The notes under the pieces are model-generated. The model was not told the origin of the DNA, did no database searches, and saw nothing but the letters and a program-made list of their open reading frames with translations. Position numbers and translations under genes: made by a program. From assembly GCA_041390865.1 (NCBI GenBank), contig JAWKPC010000001.1:62001-126000 (forward strand): a stretch of 64,000 bases of DNA, given 5' to 3'. The DNA comes from JAUIIK01 sp041390865 (lineage in GTDB: Bacteria; Chloroflexota; Chloroflexia; Thermomicrobiales; CFX8). Below are positions 10,030 to 20,084 of the stretch, piece by piece; the stretch's first letter is position 1; each line of letters begins with the position of its first letter.

Positions 10030-11244
10030 ATGTCAAATATCCAGATGAAGTGGCTTGACGATCTCTCCACTGCTTATTCGAAGCGGTCTGGATCATCGGC
10101 CGTCGGGGCCTCCAGACGCTCGGTGGCGGAGACCGTGGCGTTTCTCTCCGGCGGTTTGCCCGACCCTCGCGACCTGCCGCGAGACACCGTCATCGAAGCG
10201 ACGTCGAATGCCCTCAATCTCGAAGGAGAGTGGGCGCTCCAGTACGGTCCGTCGACCGGCGATCCCAATCTCATCCACGCGCTCCTGGACAAGCTTCGCG
10301 CCGATCAGGGAATCGATGCCCAGCCTGAGAACATCCTCATTTCTGCCGGGGCCTCCCAGGCGGTGGCTCTCGCGACCCGGTTGCTCGTCGATCCCGGCGA
10401 TGTCGTGATCTCTGAAGCTCCCACCTGGACCGGCGCGGTCCGCCGTTTCGCGGTCCACGGCGCCGATGTGCGAGAGATTGACGTCGGGGCCGAAGGCACC
10501 AACGTCGAACAGCTCGAAGCGACGCTCATCGACCTCGACAGCGAAGGGAAGCAAGCGAAGCTGATCTACATTCTGCCGAACTTCCAGAATCCGATGGGGG
10601 TAACGACAACCCTCGAAAGACGCCGGAAGATCGTCGACCTCGCCCGGCACCACGGGGTGCCAATCGTTGAGGACGACGCCTATTTCGATCTCCGATACGA
10701 CGGCGAGCAGGTGCCGACGATGTACACGCTCGCCGATGGAGCCGGTGTCCTGTACATGGGCACCTTTTCAAAGAACATGGCTGCCGGCATCCGGCTCGGC
10801 TGGACCGTCGCCGATCCCGACACCATCGCCCGCTTGACTGCGCTCAAGCTCGAAGGAGGCACCAGCCCCTTTGCGAGTCAGGTCGCCGCCGAGTGGACGC
10901 GAAACGGCACCCTTCACTCCCACGTGAAGATGCTGCGGGAGCACTACCGTCGAAAGCGCGACGTCATGCTCGCCGCGCTCGAGAAGACGATGCCAGAGGG
11001 GGTCACCTGGACGAAGCCAGACGGTGGGTTCTTTATCTGGGTAACGATGCCCGACAGCGTCGACGTCACCGAGCTTGCTGCTAACCTGGCAGCCCAGGGG
11101 GTTCATATCAGTGACGGCACCGGATTCTATTGCAGCGACCGGGGTCACCACGAGTTTCGTCTTTCATACTCCTATCCGACCGACGACGAAATCGAAAAAG
11201 GCATCGAGATTCTGGGCCGAGAGATTGTTGAGAGACTGAGTTAG
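10030..11244 (+). CDS. PLP-dependent aminotransferase (2-aminoadipate/MocR-like), copy 2
   Basis: Intact 404-residue enzyme, the middle member of the tandem trio. Motifs: AGASQAVALA, ILPNFQNPMGVT, VEDDAYFDLRYDG, the PLP lysine in GTFSKNMAAG, and RLGWTV. Compared with copies 1 and 3 the catalytic Lys is present, but the next residue is Asn rather than Ile. No N-terminal helix-turn-helix is present, so it is an aminotransferase rather than a MocR regulator. It lies 64 bases after copy 1 and 40 bases before copy 3, all on the plus strand, so co-transcription is likely. Transamination of 2-aminoadipate, branched-chain or aromatic amino acids is possible; the substrate cannot be assigned. Confidence 0.9.
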   Translation: MSNIQMKWLDDLSTAYSKRSGSSAVGASRRSVAETVAFLSGGLPDPRDLPRDTVIEATSNALNLEGEWALQYGPSTGDPNLIHALLDKLRADQGIDAQPENILISAGASQAVALATRLLVDPGDVVISEAPTWTGAVRRFAVHGADVREIDVGAEGTNVEQLEATLIDLDSEGKQAKLIYILPNFQNPMGVTTTLERRRKIVDLARHHGVPIVEDDAYFDLRYDGEQVPTMYTLADGAGVLYMGTFSKNMAAGIRLGWTVADPDTIARLTALKLEGGTSPFASQVAAEWTRNGTLHSHVKMLREHYRRKRDVMLAALEKTMPEGVTWTKPDGGFFIWVTMPDSVDVTELAANLAAQGVHISDGTGFYCSDRGHHEFRLSYSYPTDDEIEKGIEILGREIVERLS

Positions 11245-11284
11245 TATCCGGCCCATTCGCCGGATGAGGAATACGGGGGAGAGA

Positions 11285-12505
11285 GTGACGACGACGACAA
11301 CCGATCAATGGATAAGGAATCTGTTTTCGGAGCGCGCGCAGCGCACGGGACCCGGGATGGTCGGGCTGGATCCGAAGGACACGACGAAGGTCATCGCCTT
11401 CGGCGGCGGCTATCCGGATGCGAAGAGCCTTCCGATCCAGGACATCCTCGAGTCGACCCGGATCGCTCTCGAGCGTGACGGCGAGTGGGCATTGCAGTAT
11501 GCGTTCGGAACCGGAGTCCCTGAACTCGTCGATGTCCTGCTCGATAAGCTCCGCCACGACCAGGGCATCAATGCTGCCAGAGAAAACGTTCTGATCACCA
11601 ACGGCGCATCCCAGGCGCTAGGCCTGATCTTCGAAGCATTCGTCAATCCCGGAGATGTCATCATCGCCGAAGCTCCTTTCTTTCTCGGAACGGTTCAGCG
11701 CTGCCGGGCATCAGGAGCCGACGTGCGGGAAGTCTCGCTCGATGACGAGGGACTCAACGTCGACGAGCTTCGGGAAACGCTGACCGCCCTGAAGGCTGAA
11801 GGCAAGCAGGCCAAATTCCTCTACCTGGTTCCGAATTTCCAGAATCCGACCGGCATCACCTATACCGAAGCGCGGCGACGTGCCATCGTCGAGCTCTGCG
11901 AGCAGTACGACGTCATGATCCTCGAAGACGACGCATACTATGATCTCAGATTCGAGGACGAGGCCGTGCCCACCTTCTACTCGTTGGCCAATCGCGAGGG
12001 ACTGGTGATGTACTGCGGGACGTTCTCGAAGATCATCGGTGCCGGTATGCGGCTCGGCTGGGTTGTCGCCCATCCGACGATCATCGCTCATTTGTCGGGC
12101 TTGAAAACCGACGCAGGAACCCCGGCCTTCGCCAGCCACGTCGTCGCGGAATTCACCGGTTCCGGGACTCTTGCGGAGCACATCGGGACGCTGAAGGAGG
12201 TCTACCGGCACCGGCGCGATGTCATGCTCGACCAGCTTGAACAGAAGATGCCGGAAGGTACCTCCTGGACGCATCCGACCGGCGGATTCTTCATCTGGCT
12301 CACGCTCCCAGAGGGAACAACGTGCCAGGAGGTCGCGGCCGCGTGCATGGAACGGGGTTTGCAGGTCGGTCTCGGAACGATGTTTTACACGACCGGGAAG
12401 GGCGAGCGGAATATCCGGCTCTCCTACTCGTTCAACGACGACGCCGAGATCGAGAAAGGCGTCGATATCCTTGCAGATGTGGTGCGATCGCATCTCGACG
12501 GATAG
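11285..12505 (+). CDS. PLP-dependent aminotransferase (2-aminoadipate/MocR-like), copy 3
   Basis: Intact enzyme of about 406 residues. The GTG at 11285 is preferred over the upstream ATG at 11264 because GGGGGAGA lies directly before it. Motifs: NGASQALGLI, LVPNFQNPTGIT, LEDDAYYDLRFED, the PLP lysine in GTFSKIIGAG, then RLGWVV. It differs from copies 1 and 2 in having CGTFSK rather than MGTFSK and a Phe-rich APFFLGT loop where they read APTWMGA and APTWTGA, so substrate range may have diverged. It is followed by a good terminator hairpin at 12550, marking the end of the three-gene unit. Confidence 0.9.
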   Translation: MTTTTTDQWIRNLFSERAQRTGPGMVGLDPKDTTKVIAFGGGYPDAKSLPIQDILESTRIALERDGEWALQYAFGTGVPELVDVLLDKLRHDQGINAARENVLITNGASQALGLIFEAFVNPGDVIIAEAPFFLGTVQRCRASGADVREVSLDDEGLNVDELRETLTALKAEGKQAKFLYLVPNFQNPTGITYTEARRRAIVELCEQYDVMILEDDAYYDLRFEDEAVPTFYSLANREGLVMYCGTFSKIIGAGMRLGWVVAHPTIIAHLSGLKTDAGTPAFASHVVAEFTGSGTLAEHIGTLKEVYRHRRDVMLDQLEQKMPEGTSWTHPTGGFFIWLTLPEGTTCQEVAAACMERGLQVGLGTMFYTTGKGERNIRLSYSFNDDAEIEKGVDILADVVRSHLDG

Positions 12506-12549
12506 GCGCTCGGAACCCCGATCGAATTCAACTGTCTGACCAATAGATG

Positions 12550-12582
12550 AAGGGCCGAGCTCGGACCAGAGCGCGGCCCTTT
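12550..12582 (+). terminator. Rho-independent-type hairpin after the aminotransferase trio
   Basis: Stem AAGGGCCG (12550-12557) pairs perfectly with CGGCCCTT (12574-12581) around a 16-base loop, with only a short T run after it. It lies 45 bases after the last stop of the aminotransferase trio. Confidence 0.65.
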
Positions 12583-12890
12583 GATGCGACGGTCTCCGAC
12601 ACTTCGGGATGGATTACGACAGGCGGCATTCCCGACCATCCAATACCGCCGGTTCGCGGCCGACCCTCCTCATCCGCCTCATGAATCAGATGCGCACAGA
12701 ATGACGTCCCGACGTCAGAAGGGGTCTAGCAACGCGTTCGTTGCGCTTGCCGGGCAGATTCCACCAACGACGACGTCCCGATCTCCGCACCCTTCATCAG
12801 GAGGGGTCGTTGACCGTCGACCCCTTCGAGAGGCATGACGCCGTGGGCCAGGACAATCGTGTCTATGTAGTCGAAGGCCGAATCCGGACA
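12583..12890. other. Intergenic stretch without a supported gene
   Basis: About 300 bases between the terminator and the stop of the converging DUF192 protein. Short open frames occur, but none has a ribosome site, conserved motif or codon pattern like the neighbours. No tRNA, repeat or riboswitch fold was recognised. Confidence 0.5.
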
Positions 12891-14282
12891 TCACCGGCAC
12901 AGTAGGCCAAGTTGCTGGCAGAGCGTGTCGCTGTTCGTATCCCCTCGTTCGAGGGCTTCAGCAAGGTCGACCTGATCGCCAACATTGATATCGTGCTCGG
13001 CAAACCAGCCCTGGTTGGCTTCAATCACGTACCGGTATATACCCGGCGGCGGATAGCTAACCACGTTCTGCGGCTGCCCCGCCGTCTGAGCGGCCATGTC
13101 GGACAACCCGATGATCTCGCCCTCGCTCGATATCCAGGCGAGCGTCAGTGGCACGAAGGTGTTGCAGTTCCAGAACGAGCCCGCGTGGTCCGACTCCCAG
13201 ACGAACAGCATCCCGGTGTTTTTCTCAAGGCTCTCGCGATGCATCAGCCCGCAGGCGCGCGTCGCGTCCGTCGCCGCAACTTCGAGATCCATGAGATAGG
13301 CCTCCCCATTGCTCGTAGCGAACTCAGCCTGGGGAAGATCCCTTGATCGTCCGGCACCTCGGTCGGCCCTGCAGTCGGTTCGCTAACTGGTGCATCGATA
13401 TCCGGCTGATTGCTAATCCACTCGTAGTAATGGAGTCCGACATTGTTCGACTCGACCTGCCAACCGGGAGAATTCGCTGGAGTGTACGTGAGGCAGCGCC
13501 GCTCGAAGCACTGAAGCAGGACGTCTTGCTCCACATCGCCGACGTGGACGTTGAGCCAGTACGCCTCGGTCAAGCGGCAAGCCTGTCGCGAGTATGGGTC
13601 GGAAAAGACATCAGCTCGTCTCGAACTGGAGATCCGTCCATATCGTCCCGGATGAGGTCATGAACTCCCAGAACACCGACGCAATGCGATGGTCAGTCTC
13701 CGGCGACGAGAACACCGGCCGAGACCCCGAAGTCGGGCCAGGCCAGGATCGACCAGGACGTTTCCGACTTCCATCCACTCTGGTGGTGAGCGTTTCACCT
13801 TCGTTGAATGGCGGCTGCTCACCGGAGCGCCGATCGTCGCGTAGGTCAACCGCTTCCGGATCGTCCGCGTCACCGGCAACTGCGATGTCGATCGGATCGA
13901 GATCGCTGTACTGGCCGTCTCCGAGCAGCGTCCGCCCGGCAACCAGATCGGAAACGAGCGTCGAGAATCTGACGGCACCAGCGTCCGCTTCGGATTCAAT
14001 CTCGTCGATCTCTTCGATGCGTCCCTTGTCGAAATACTGCGCCGATCGACGCTCGCTCGAATGCTCGGCGGCCGGTATCTCCACGACCTCGCTAAAGGGA
14101 GCCGGACCGAATGTCCAGCTTCTCTCCGCGATCCCTTCGACGACCGGCAAGTCGTACCGGGTCCAGGATGCGACGAAGTCGGACGCGGCTGGAGTCTCGG
14201 CCGTCGCTCGGGAAGCAGTCAGGAGCAGCAGCGGTCCCACGAGAATGAGCAGGGCGATGGCGAGGGGACTGGCTCGTTTCAC
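12891..14282 (-). pseudogene. Secreted protein: LTYTP-type repeat domain followed by DUF192, multiple frame shifts
   Basis: One gene broken into at least four frames. GTG at 14282 (GGAG upstream) starts a signal peptide, KRASPLAIALLILVGP, with cleavage likely after RATA. Next comes a secreted domain with SWTFGPAPFSE, AQYFDKGRIE and HRIASVFWEFM, then in another frame FERRCLTYTPANSPGWQVE and NVGLHYYEW, a pattern repeated in exported proteins of this kind of bacterium. The last part (from about 13345) is DUF192: ATRACGLMHRESL, GMLFVWE, PLTLAWI and AEHDINVGD. Switches occur near 13840-13740, 13620-13573 and 13345. Whether the two domains were joined before the damage is inferred from the short uninterrupted linker and absence of a new start codon context. 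DUF192 has no settled function. Confidence 0.68.
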
Positions 14283-14394
14283 AAAGACTCCAGGATCGTT
14301 GCTATCGCATAGGTCGCCAGGCTGAATCATACAGTCCGGCAATCTGTCACAATCAGGTGAATTAGACTTGGGAAACGTAGGAAACGGCGAGAGA

Positions 14395-15266
14395 ATGCCC
14401 GAACTTCCAGAGGTAGAGGCGATACGAACCGGGATCGATGCGCAGCTTATCGGCAAGCGAGTCGTATCCTACGATCTGAGCCTACCGAAGCTTATCGAAG
14501 CCCCATCCGGAATGTCGCTCGACCAGATCCTCGATCAGCCGCTCGAAGGTGTCGAGCGGCGAGGAAAGTATCTGGCCATCATCTTCCCGGATGTCGTCGG
14601 TGTCGTCCACCTCAAGCTCGCCGGACAGGTCGTCCTGAGAGACGCGCCGGCTGGCGGATTCCAGGACGGTCATCCCGTCCCGGCATTCAACGCCAGAACT
14701 GCCACACAAGTCAACCCATCTCGTTCTCTCGTTCGACGACGGCTCGAAACTCTACCTGACCGACATTCGGCACTTCACCCGCATCCGGTTGAAATGCAGC
14801 GCGACGAACTCCCGGCCTACTGGGACAGCATCAAGCTCGGCCCCGATACACGATCAGCGGAATTTACGCTCGAGGGTATTTCGCGAACGCCTGGCGCGGA
14901 GACGTCAGGCGCGGATCAAGCCGCTGTTACTCGATCAGAGCTTTGTAGCTGGGCCCGGAAACATTTACGTCGACGAGAGCCTCTATCGGGCGAAGATTCA
15001 CCCTGAACGTAAAGCATCCGAACTCACGGACGCTGAGATCGAGGCGCTCTTCGAGGCAATCGGCGCCATACTCGATATCGCCGTTCCGCTTGGAAGGTGC
15101 TGAGATCCTGAATGGCAAAGCCGTGCCGGATCACGGTGGTTTTCCGTTCATCCACGGGCGCGAGGGAGAGCCGTGCCTCGAGTGCGGCACACCGATGCGG
15201 AAGTTCCGCGTCAACAATCGCGGCACGTACATCTGTCCAGAGTGCCAGCCACCGATCAGCGAGTAA
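14395..15266 (+). pseudogene. mutM: Formamidopyrimidine-DNA glycosylase, frame broken about four times
   Basis: Base-excision repair glycosylase/AP lyase for 8-oxoguanine. The N-terminus MPELPEVEAIR carries the catalytic Pro and Glu, and RRGKYLAI supplies the conserved Lys. Later pieces in other frames are LVLSFDDGSKLYLTDIRHF, MQRDELPAYWDS, LLLDQSFVAGPGNIYVDE, and the C-terminal zinc finger CLEC-x16-CPEC ending at TAA 15264. Switches fall near 14710, 14795, 14880 and 15100. Total length (about 290 codons) fits the family. Because all catalytic and zinc residues survive, base-call error is more likely than decay. It diverges from the secreted protein upstream and is followed by the PhoX-like gene. 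Confidence 0.85.
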
Positions 15267-15404
15267 CTGGCGACACCATGCCGCCTCACGACTCGCCAAT
15301 AGGGCGCTAAGGATTTCGTGATCGACCGTGAATATCCCGTACATGTCCCCTTTCCAGCCTTGATCCCGTGTATCGCGGAATTGAAGGTAGGGGGAGGGCA
15401 CCAC

Positions 15405-17421
15405 ATGTCCAACGATCCAGATCGCAGAGCGGCTGCACAGCGTCGCGCAGAGCTAGCGGCGTCTCGCGCTCATGAGGATGACGTCGTCCGTTCCGGCAAT
15501 GGCCGGGAGAGACGTTTGCCGACATTTTCCAGCGACGAATCAGCCGCCGGGTTCATCAAGGCAGGCGCCGCCGCGGCGGCGCTCGTCCTCGCACCAAGGT
15601 CGCTACCGGTGAAGCCGGCACGCCAGGGTCGCTGCGCGGCCCGCGGCCGGTGCCGGGAATCAAGTTCAATCCGTTGCCGCCGCAGCCGGCGACGAACCGT
15701 GAGGTAAAGGTGGCGGACGGCTACGGTCAGGGAGTGCTCCTGGCCTGGGGTGACCCGATCGTACCCGGAGCGCCTGAATGGGATCCGCTGGAGCAGACTC
15801 CGGAAGCACAGTCGATGCAGTTCGGCTACAACTGCGACTACATCGGCTGGCACGTCATTCCCTATGGCGCCGGAGACGGCGACCGTGGCCTGCTCTGGGT
15901 CAACCATGAATACACCAACGAAGAGCTCATGTTCCCGGACTACGATCCAGAGAACCCGACCCGGAATGAAGTCGACGTCGCGATTGCGGCTCATGGCGGT
16001 TCGGTCGTCGAGCTCCGGCGCGACGAGAACGGCCGCATGCGCGTCGAGCAAGGCTCCGAGTACAACCGCAGAATCACCGGCAGCACGCCGATGCGGATCT
16101 CCGGCCCGGCCGCCGGCCACGACTGGATGAAGACTGGCGCCGACCCCAGCGGAACCATGGTCTACGGCACCCTGAACAACTGCGCCGGCGGGATCACACC
16201 CTGGGGTACGATCCTGACTGCGGAAGAAAATTTCCACTAGTATTTCAGCCACGTCGATGAGATGGCCGATGACGACGAGCGCAAGGCTGTCCACGAGCGA
16301 TACGGGATACCGGGCGGGGCGTCCGACCGTCGCCGGGAACGCTACCACGGGCGATTCAGCGCCGGTGACGTACCGAACGAAGCGTTCCGTTTCGGATGGG
16401 TCGTCGAAATCGACCCGATGGATCCCGACTCCACCCCGGTCAAGCGCACCGCGCTCGGCCGATTCCGGCACGAAGGCGCGACGTGGGGCCAGTCACCGAG
16501 CGGCCGTGTCGTGTTCTACAGCAGAGATGACTCGCGATTCGAGACATGTACAAGTTCGTGTCAGACGAGGCGTGGGACCCGCTCAAGCGCGGCATGGCCC
16601 AGTCCATCCTCGACGAGGGAGTCCTCAACGTCGCCAGGCTTGCCGACGATGGGACGGGCGAGTGGGTTCCGCTCGTTTACGGCGAAGGCCCGCTCACCGA
16701 AGAAAACGGCTTCACGAGCCAGGGCGATGTGCTGATCAAGACCCGCATCGCCGCCGATCTCGTTGAAGCCACGAAGATGGATCGGCCGGAAGACATGCAG
16801 CAGAATCCGGTCAACAAAAAGGTCTACGTTGCGCTCACGAACAACACCGCGCGCGAAGAGCCGGGAACGGCAAACCCGCGAGTCGACAACGCCTACGGCC
16901 ACATCCTCGAGATCACCGAAGACGGCGACGACGCCATCTCGACGACCTTCACATGGGACATATTCATCCTCTGTGGAGATCCGAGCGACGAATCGACCTA
17001 CTTCGCTGGATTCCCGAAGGAAGCGGTCAGTCCGGTCGCGAACCCTGACAACGTCAACTTCGACGCAGCCGGCAACCTCTGGATCTCGACCGACGGCCAG
17101 CCCGGTTCGCTCGATCTGGCCGATGGCCTCTACGTCGTGCCGACCGAGGGCCCCGAACGCGGCAACCTCCAGGGGTTCCTGAGCATCGTTACCGGTGCCG
17201 AATGCGCGAGCTTTGAATTCGTCAACGACGACCGCAACATGTTCGTTTCGGTCCAGCACCCCGCCGAGGGTTCGGACGTGAATCATCCGGGCATCGTCGA
17301 CAACGACGATCGACCTGTCCCCGGACCGGATGAAGCCCAATGGCCCGACGGCGGATTCTTCCCCCGTCCCTCAGTCATTCAGGTCTGGTCCGAGAACGGC
17401 GGTCGTATCGGAGAATCATAG
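15405..17421 (+). pseudogene. PhoX-family (DUF839) phosphatase-like protein with amber codon and frame shifts
   Basis: About 672 codons, normal for PhoX-type proteins (Tat-exported, calcium/iron-dependent alkaline phosphatases and relatives). ATG 15405 follows GGGGGAGG. Near 15520-15560 one frame gives FADIFQRRISRR and the next gives GFIKAGAAAAALVLAP, so repair yields SRRGFIKAG, a textbook twin-arginine signal; the gap is in a G run. The body has NHEYTNEE, ISGPAAGHDW, NNCAGGITPWGTILTAEENF, then TAG at 16238, where ENFHQYFSH is expected (CAG to TAG). Another shift near 16545 joins DDSRFE to MYKFVSDEAWD. The end, NPDNVNFDAAGNLWISTDG, is typical. Two frame problems plus one nonsense codon in otherwise conserved sequence point to consensus errors. 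Confidence 0.82.
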
Positions 17422-17475
17422 GATCTTCGATCCAGACTCCAGTGCGCACTGTCTGAATGGATTTGCAGCAGAAGG

Positions 17476-17511
17476 AACGGGTGGTCACATGATCGTGACC
17501 ACCCGTTTTCG
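17476..17511. terminator. Bidirectional terminator between converging genes
   Basis: A perfect 13-base stem, AACGGGTGGTCAC (17476-17488) with GTGACCACCCGTT (17495-17507), six-base loop, then TTTC. It sits between the stop of the PhoX-like gene and the stop of the LLM oxidoreductase and can serve both strands. Confidence 0.8.
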
Positions 17512-17531
17512 ATTCGTAAGATCACAACGCT

Positions 17532-18428
17532 CTACCTTGAGCTGCGGTACCAGTCTCTGAGCTCCGGGATGACGTTCTCGGCGATATCCTGCATCTCTGC
17601 CGTCGGCGTGCCATTCGGGATCGACATCAAGAATGCCCGGACACCGACCTCGGCATATGCCTTTACATGCTCGCGAAACGCGTCGGCTGATTTCATCTCG
17701 TCAGGGCCGCGCTGGTATGACCAGCAGATCTCGCTCGGGTCGCGTCCGATCTCATTGCACAGCTCATTGAGCCGAGCTCCCTGTGCCGCAAATTCCTCCG
17801 GCGTTCCGCCTCCGTCCCACATGTCCGCGCAACGGGCGACGTAGCGCATCATCCGCTTGCCGGTTGACCCGATCATCACCGGAATGTGTCCGTGGACCGG
17901 CTTCGGTTCGAACGGCGCGTTGTCGAGTTGATAGTTCTCGCCATCGAAGGTCGTTCGCTCCTGTGTCTCCAGCAGCCTGAACATCTCCATCGCCTCGGCG
18001 AACATGTCGACGCGCTGCTTTGGCGGTGGAAATGGTATTCCGTAGGCTTCGTGCTCGCGTTCATTCCAGGCAGCACCGATGCCCAGGATGCAACGGCCGT
18101 TCGATGCGTGATCGACCGTGACGGCCTGCTTGAACAGCACCGGAGGTAGACGGTGAGTGATTCCGGTTACCATCAGGCCAAGCTGCACGTTCTTTGTCAG
18201 CACCGCCATCGAGCCGAGCAATGTCCAGCCATCCAGACAGACGCCCATCTCGTCGTCTTCACGCAGCGAGAAGAAGTGATCGAATCCCCAGGCCGAATCC
18301 CATCCGGTCTCGTCCGCCCATTGGAACTGCTCAACAAGCTCCGGCCACTCGCGATAGTGCTGTCCTGCCACAATCCCGAAGTGGAGTTCCCCTGCGGACG
18401 GTGGTTTGCCAAGTGTTGGTCCTGCCAT
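17532..18428 (-). CDS. LLM class (luciferase-like) F420-type oxidoreductase
   Basis: About 298-residue TIM-barrel oxidoreductase of the bacterial luciferase superfamily, using reduced F420 or FMN. Motifs: WADETGWDSAWGFDHFF near the N-terminus, LGLMVTGITHRLP, VDHASNGRCILGIGAAWNE and a C-terminal AYAEVGVRAFLMSIP, all typical of F420-dependent LLM enzymes. ATG at 18428 is chosen because GAGAGG sits five bases before it; a GTG two codons earlier overlaps that site. It stands alone between a terminator and the MFS gene. The cofactor is assigned by family resemblance only; the substrate is unknown. Confidence 0.85.
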   Translation of the reverse strand: MAGPTLGKPPSAGELHFGIVAGQHYREWPELVEQFQWADETGWDSAWGFDHFFSLREDDEMGVCLDGWTLLGSMAVLTKNVQLGLMVTGITHRLPPVLFKQAVTVDHASNGRCILGIGAAWNEREHEAYGIPFPPPKQRVDMFAEAMEMFRLLETQERTTFDGENYQLDNAPFEPKPVHGHIPVMIGSTGKRMMRYVARCADMWDGGGTPEEFAAQGARLNELCNEIGRDPSEICWSYQRGPDEMKSADAFREHVKAYAEVGVRAFLMSIPNGTPTAEMQDIAENVIPELRDWYRSSR

Positions 18429-18518
18429 GAACACCTCTCATTTTCATGCAAAGTTCCACGCTCTACCCTAACACTCCACCGAGAATCCGCATTCCTTCCC
18501 CGGGAACCTGTGGCGGGG

Positions 18519-19819
18519 CTAGTCGGTAAGCGATGCGAGGCTCGATGGAGCGGAGTCGGAAGAACCCACGGGCTCGACCGTGGGCGGCCGCAGCCGCTCA
18601 GACTCTCTCAGGCGAATCGCTCCGAGGGCGGCGACGACCATGATGCCGGCCATGATCGGCCAGATGATCGTCGGGTCATCGACGTCTTGAATCCAGCCGG
18701 CAACCAGCGTCGCGATCGCCGACGATCCTCCCCAGGTCATGCTCAGCAGCGAGAAGTAGCGGCCGCGCAGCCGCCGAGGCGCGAGCCGGACCGGAAAGAC
18801 GGCAGTGAGCGGCATGAAAAGGAGTTCGCCCAGCGTAAACATCGCGAAGACCAGATACGCGGCGGAAGCGGCGTCGACCGTGAGCATCATTGAACCGAAC
18901 GCTGCCGCCCAGAACAGCGCAGCAACCATGAGCAACAGGCCAGCGTTGCCTCGATCAACCCGCGAGGCGATCGGGACCTGAATCGCGATGACTGCGACGG
19001 TGTTCAGGAAAAACAGCAGCCCGATGAAACTCTCGCTGGCGCCGGCTTCTGCGCGCAGGAACGGCGGCACCGACATGTTCATCTGGGTGAATCCAGGACC
19101 AGGACGAAGAGCAGCGTCATTCCGTACATGAACGTGCGATCTCGTAGCACTTTCGACCAACCGACGGACTCTCCAGCGTCTTCATCACCATGGTCTTCGA
19201 ATGCCGGTGCGGGCACGAGCAGCCAGATCAACAACGCGCCGACGAGGAACAGAAGGCCGCCTCCCATGAACATGGCGCGGTATTGCGTGATCCCGCCACC
19301 CGAGACGGCGACGCCGCCGATCAGGCCGCCGAGTCCGATGCCGACCGCATTGCCGACCCGGATCATCGAGAAAGAAGTCACTACCCGGTCCTGATGCGCC
19401 AGCGACGATGTCAGCGAATCGATCGATGGCCAGTATGACTGGCTCGAGACGTAGAACAGCATCGTAAACAACAAATACGGAAGGACCGATTCCGCCCAGG
19501 CCAGAAGCATGTAGGCAATGCCCATGAGCAGAATCGAAATGATGAGGATCGGCTTGCCGCCAAAGCGGTCGATCAGTCCCGCAGTTACCGTTACTGCCCC
19601 GAGCCCGGCCAGGCTGGCGGCCGCGATACCGCCGCCGACGATGCTTCCCTGCAATCCAACGATCTGCGTGAAGAAGATGATCGTGAACGGAATGACCATG
19701 CCCCGGCCGATCCAGAGCACGATGACGGCGAGCATGAGCATCCAGACTGGACGGGGGTGTTCTCCGCCGAAACGTCTCAACCGTTCTGGTAAACGACCGG
19801 AAGCCGTAGACAGTCCCAC
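18519..19819 (-). pseudogene. Major facilitator superfamily transporter, one frame shift
   Basis: Polytopic carrier of about 430 residues with around twelve hydrophobic helices. The first part (19819 to about 19090) contains LIDRFGGKPILIIS, a version of the loop 2-3 MFS motif, and helix 5 with SMIRVGNAVGIGLGG; the second part contains VPIASRVDRGN and PRRLRGRYFSLLSMTWG. The frame changes near 19090, between TLLFVLVL and GFTQMNMSVPPFLR, in the middle of a helix, so one miscalled base explains it. The GTG at 19819 is the likely start; the first helix begins about residue 26. Drug or sugar efflux is possible, but MFS specificity cannot be read here. Confidence 0.82.
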
Positions 19820-20084
19820 TGAGTCCGTCCCCTACCCGCCAATACCGGAATCCGACACTCAGATCAGTCTGCCGTTCGCGGCGCGGAAGCAACATCGAAC
19901 AAATGTCGTAGTTACGATGCGTCGGCGTTCAACTGGTGACTAGGAACGGTTGTATCGACAATCACGGCAGCACGCCGGATTCCGGAGCTCCAGCACGATA
20001 GGATGGAGATTGAGGGTAAAACCACTCCGGTATGGTGTCTCGACGTGGAGAACGCTGGGCGATGATTGCCAGCTCGTCATCTCG

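Noticed and set aside
16238..16240. TAG as a recoded sense codon (selenocysteine-like or pyrrolysine readthrough)
   Set aside because: The expected residue is Gln (CAG, one base away), nearby frame errors show poor base quality, and TAG ends other genes in the window.
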